This document shows, piece after piece, positions 62,361 through 64,000 of a stretch of DNA of 64,000 bases. The DNA comes from Polaribacter atrinae (GTDB taxonomy: Bacteria > Bacteroidota > Bacteroidia > Flavobacteriales > Flavobacteriaceae). The stretch's first letter is position 1; every line of letters starts with the position of its first letter. Under the pieces are notes generated by a model that saw only the letters and a list, made by a program, of their open reading frames with translations, did no database searches and was not told where the DNA came from. Location: contig NZ_CP150660.1 of assembly GCF_038023995.1 (NCBI RefSeq), forward strand, positions 370,501 through 434,500, in the 5' to 3' direction. The position numbers were made by a program, and so were the translations under genes.

Positions 62361-63397
62361 TATGAATATACTTGGTTTTCTTGTTCTTGAACTCTAATAA
62401 AAGTGGTTCTTTTAGTTAATTCTTTTAATCTGCTTGCGCCCACATAGGTACAAGTAGATCTAATTCCACCTAAAATATCTATAATGGTATCGTCTACATT
62501 TCCTCTGTAAGGAACTTCAACAGTTTTTCCTTCAGAAGCTCTGTAGTTTGCAACACCTCCCACATGTTTATTCATGGCAGTTGTAGAACTCATTCCGTAA
62601 AAAGCTTTAAATTTTTTTCCATTTTTTTCAATTAATTCGCCACCACTTTCTTCATGACCAGCCAACATACCGCCTAACATTACAAAATCTGCACTACCAC
62701 CAAAAGCTTTAGAAAGGTCTCCTGGAATTTTACAACCTCCATCAGAAATAATTTGTCCTCCCATACCGTGAGCAGCATCTGCGCATTCTATAATCGCAGA
62801 AAGTTGCGGATAACCAACTCCGGTTTTTACACGAGTTGTACAAACCGATCCCGGACCAATCCCTACTTTTATAATATCAGCGCCAGCTAAAAGAAGTTCC
62901 TCTACCATTTCACCTGTTACCACATTCCCTGCAATAATTACTTTGTTTGGGTGGTTTTTACGCATTTTCTGAACAAAATTTACAAAATACTCAGAATAAC
63001 CATTGGCAACATCAACACAAATAAAATTTATTTGCGGAAATTCGGATAAAATTTGTTTCACTTTTGCAGAATCTTCTTTTCCTGTTCCCGTGCTAACGGC
63101 AATATTCTTTAAGACCTTTTCATCAGCATTTGCTGCAAATAGTCTCCATTCGTCTAAGGAGTAATGTTTATGAATTGCAGTAAAAAGACCGTGTTTTGCA
63201 AGTGATTTTGCCATTTCAAAAGTCCCCACTGTATCCATGTTTGCAGCCATTATAGGAATCCCTTTCCATACAATATCACTGTGTAAAAAAGTAAACTCTC
63301 TTTCTAAGGTTACTTGTGATCGAGATTTTAATGTAGATCGTTTTGGGCGAATCATTACATCTTTAAAACCTAATTTTAATTCATTTTCTATTCTCAT
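62360..63397 (-). CDS. guaC: GMP reductase
   Basis: Deaminates GMP to IMP with NADPH, recycling guanine nucleotides. The 345-residue IMPDH/GMPR barrel has the catalytic cysteine in [15 protein letters not shown] near 180, the phosphate loop [13 protein letters not shown] near 215, and no CBS domains, which separates it from IMP dehydrogenase. GMPR-specific regions [15 protein letters not shown] (residues about 8-22) and FYGMSS near 265 are present. The ATG at 63397 is chosen; the longer frame to 63415 lies upstream of a TAATTTTG box. Its stop overlaps the binding-protein gene start, so the two are co-transcribed. Confidence 0.93.
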   Translation of the reverse strand: MRIENELKLGFKDVMIRPKRSTLKSRSQVTLEREFTFLHSDIVWKGIPIMAANMDTVGTFEMAKSLAKHGLFTAIHKHYSLDEWRLFAANADEKVLKNIAVSTGTGKEDSAKVKQILSEFPQINFICVDVANGYSEYFVNFVQKMRKNHPNKVIIAGNVVTGEMVEELLLAGADIIKVGIGPGSVCTTRVKTGVGYPQLSAIIECADAAHGMGGQIISDGGCKIPGDLSKAFGGSADFVMLGGMLAGHEESGGELIEKNGKKFKAFYGMSSTTAMNKHVGGVANYRASEGKTVEVPYRGNVDDTIIDILGGIRSTCTYVGASRLKELTKRTTFIRVQEQENQVYS

Positions 63398-63403
63398 TTC
63401 TAT

Positions 63404-63411
63404 CAAAATTA
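63404..63411 (-). promoter_or_regulatory. TAATTTTG -7 box directly before guaC
   Basis: Exact TAnnTTTG match whose end lies only six bases before the ATG, implying an almost leaderless transcript if it is used. A chance match cannot be excluded. Confidence 0.4.
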
Positions 63412-63472
63412 TCAATCCTTAAAGGTATAAAATTTGGAAACGAATTAATTAGATTGTTCATAAGAATGCATA

Positions 63473-63480
63473 TATATTTG
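63473..63480 (+). promoter_or_regulatory. TATATTTG -7 box upstream of the cobalamin riboswitch
   Basis: Exact consensus match; initiation a few bases downstream would put the whole riboswitch in the leader. Confidence 0.65.
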
Positions 63481-63487
63481 CATCGAT

Positions 63488-63700
63488 TTTGTTTTTGATG
63501 TGAAAATCATTTACATCGAATTAAAAGGGAATCTGGTTAAAAACCAGAGCTGTTCCCGCAACTGTAAGTTTTACTAAATTTATTTTAGTCCCTCTTTAGA
63601 GGATGTTATTAATTCTTTTACCACTGACATTTTTTTGTTGGGAAGGTATAATAATATAAAAACGAGCCAGGAAACCTGCCATAAATCACGAGTTTAAAAC
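63488..63700 (+). promoter_or_regulatory. Cobalamin (AdoCbl) riboswitch
   Basis: The conserved AAAAGGGAAT core and GCTGTTCCCGCAACTGTAAG stretch (about 63526-63569) are followed by the B12 box GAGCCAGGAAACCTGCC at 63664-63680. GGGAA/TTCCC and CTGGTT/AACCAG arms pair between them. A variable domain of about 95 bases separates the two parts. Two further hairpins downstream (ATTCCTT/AAGGAAT near 63760 and CTTGC/GCAAG near 63800) precede the receptor ATG and are candidate expression-platform elements. Binding of adenosylcobalamin would repress the receptor gene. Confidence 0.95.
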
Positions 63701-63838
63701 TTTCGGGATAAAGGTTTATGTACTAATACTATTTTGTACACAAATTTACCTGATTTATTTAGATTCCTTTTTTACATAAGGAATTACACACTATTGTAGT
63801 CTTGCAAATGCAAGAAGACTTAAATTAAATCATTAAAA

Positions 63839-64000
63839 ATGAAAAAACAATTATTAATTGTTGGTGTTTTGGCATGTAGTTTTGCTAGCACAAATCTTTT
63901 TGCACAAAAAAAAGAATTGCAAAAAGAAAAGGTAGAAACTTTAGATGAAGTTGTTGTTACAGCTACAAAGTTTAATCTAAAAAAAGAGAATACAGGTAAA
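63839..64000 (+). CDS. btuB: TonB-dependent cobalamin receptor, BtuB-like (3' end outside window)
   Basis: The first 54 codons of an outer-membrane receptor: signal peptide MKKQLLIVGVLACSFASTNL ending FAQ, then a charged stretch and TLDEVVVTATKF, a TonB-box/plug start as seen in many receptors. It directly follows the cobalamin riboswitch, so corrinoid import is the likely function; the plug and barrel lie beyond the right edge. It is divergent from the guaC/binding-protein unit. Confidence 0.88.
   Translation, partial: MKKQLLIVGVLACSFASTNLFAQKKELQKEKVETLDEVVVTATKFNLKKENTGK

Overview
The window is about 32% GC by eye and looks like a chromosome segment of a marine Flavobacteriaceae bacterium (Bacteroidota), plausibly near Polaribacter or Tenacibaculum; the genus is inference. 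Support comes from the TAnnTTTG type -7 promoter boxes upstream of many genes, A/T-rich leaders without Shine-Dalgarno sequences, many small SPII lipoproteins, a homospermidine/deoxyhypusine-synthase-like polyamine cluster, a monothiol bacilliredoxin and a cobalamin-riboswitch TonB receptor. No rRNA, tRNA, CRISPR array, insertion sequence or prophage was recognised.

Layout. 1-3919: the distal histidine operon hisB(partial)-hisH-hisA-hisF-hisIE, with spacers occupied by repeats. 3999-6015: a secreted TraB/DUF5694-like protein and a LytTR regulator lie between intact hisIE and a decayed second copy of the hisIE 3' end. 6034-14834: lipoprotein, helical-repeat protein, YiaA-like membrane protein, EamA transporter, VWA membrane protein, acyl-CoA thioesterase, prohibitin-like protein, carboxypeptidase-regulatory-domain protein. 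15062-15166: a candidate 34-residue gene with its own promoter and terminator. 15334-23915: Maf, UbiA prenyltransferase, SmpB, a lipoprotein, a SixA-like phosphatase, ClpB, bacilliredoxin, a superfamily II helicase. 24432-29303: polyamine operon (arginine decarboxylase, agmatinase, GNAT-nitrilase fusion, deoxyhypusine-synthase-like protein), followed by a small acidic protein. 29810-31168: HAD phosphatase, small membrane protein, DCC protein. 31418-35707: a complete MacAB-type exporter. 36300-38867: a broken ECF sigma factor, its membrane partner and a beta-barrel protein. 39073-43259: alanine dehydrogenase, rpsF-rpsR-rplI, DUF6495, sterol desaturase. 43584-48897: acyl-CoA synthetase, a 1.1 kb palindromic repeat array, topB. 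49089-54406: a two-unit duplicated protein, an antitoxin remnant, tex, GNAT, FAH-family enzyme, lysA. 54681-59733: parE and parC. 59828-61077: a frameshifted 7TM-LuxR regulator. 61230-64000: B12-type binding lipoprotein, guaC, and a divergent cobalamin riboswitch with the start of a BtuB-like receptor.

Themes. Most genes are ordinary housekeeping. The unusual content is (i) two palindromic repeat families that sit in spacers, form a tandem array, and also lie in frame inside topB and the sigma-partner gene; (ii) gene decay: the ECF sigma gene with a nonsense codon plus a frameshift, the 7TM-LuxR gene, an antitoxin and the duplicate hisIE end, with the three frameshifts all in A-runs so that sequencing error must be excluded; (iii) the polyamine operon, which probably makes putrescine and then homospermidine; and (iv) a candidate microprotein gene. 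I do not see a clearly new defence or mobile system.
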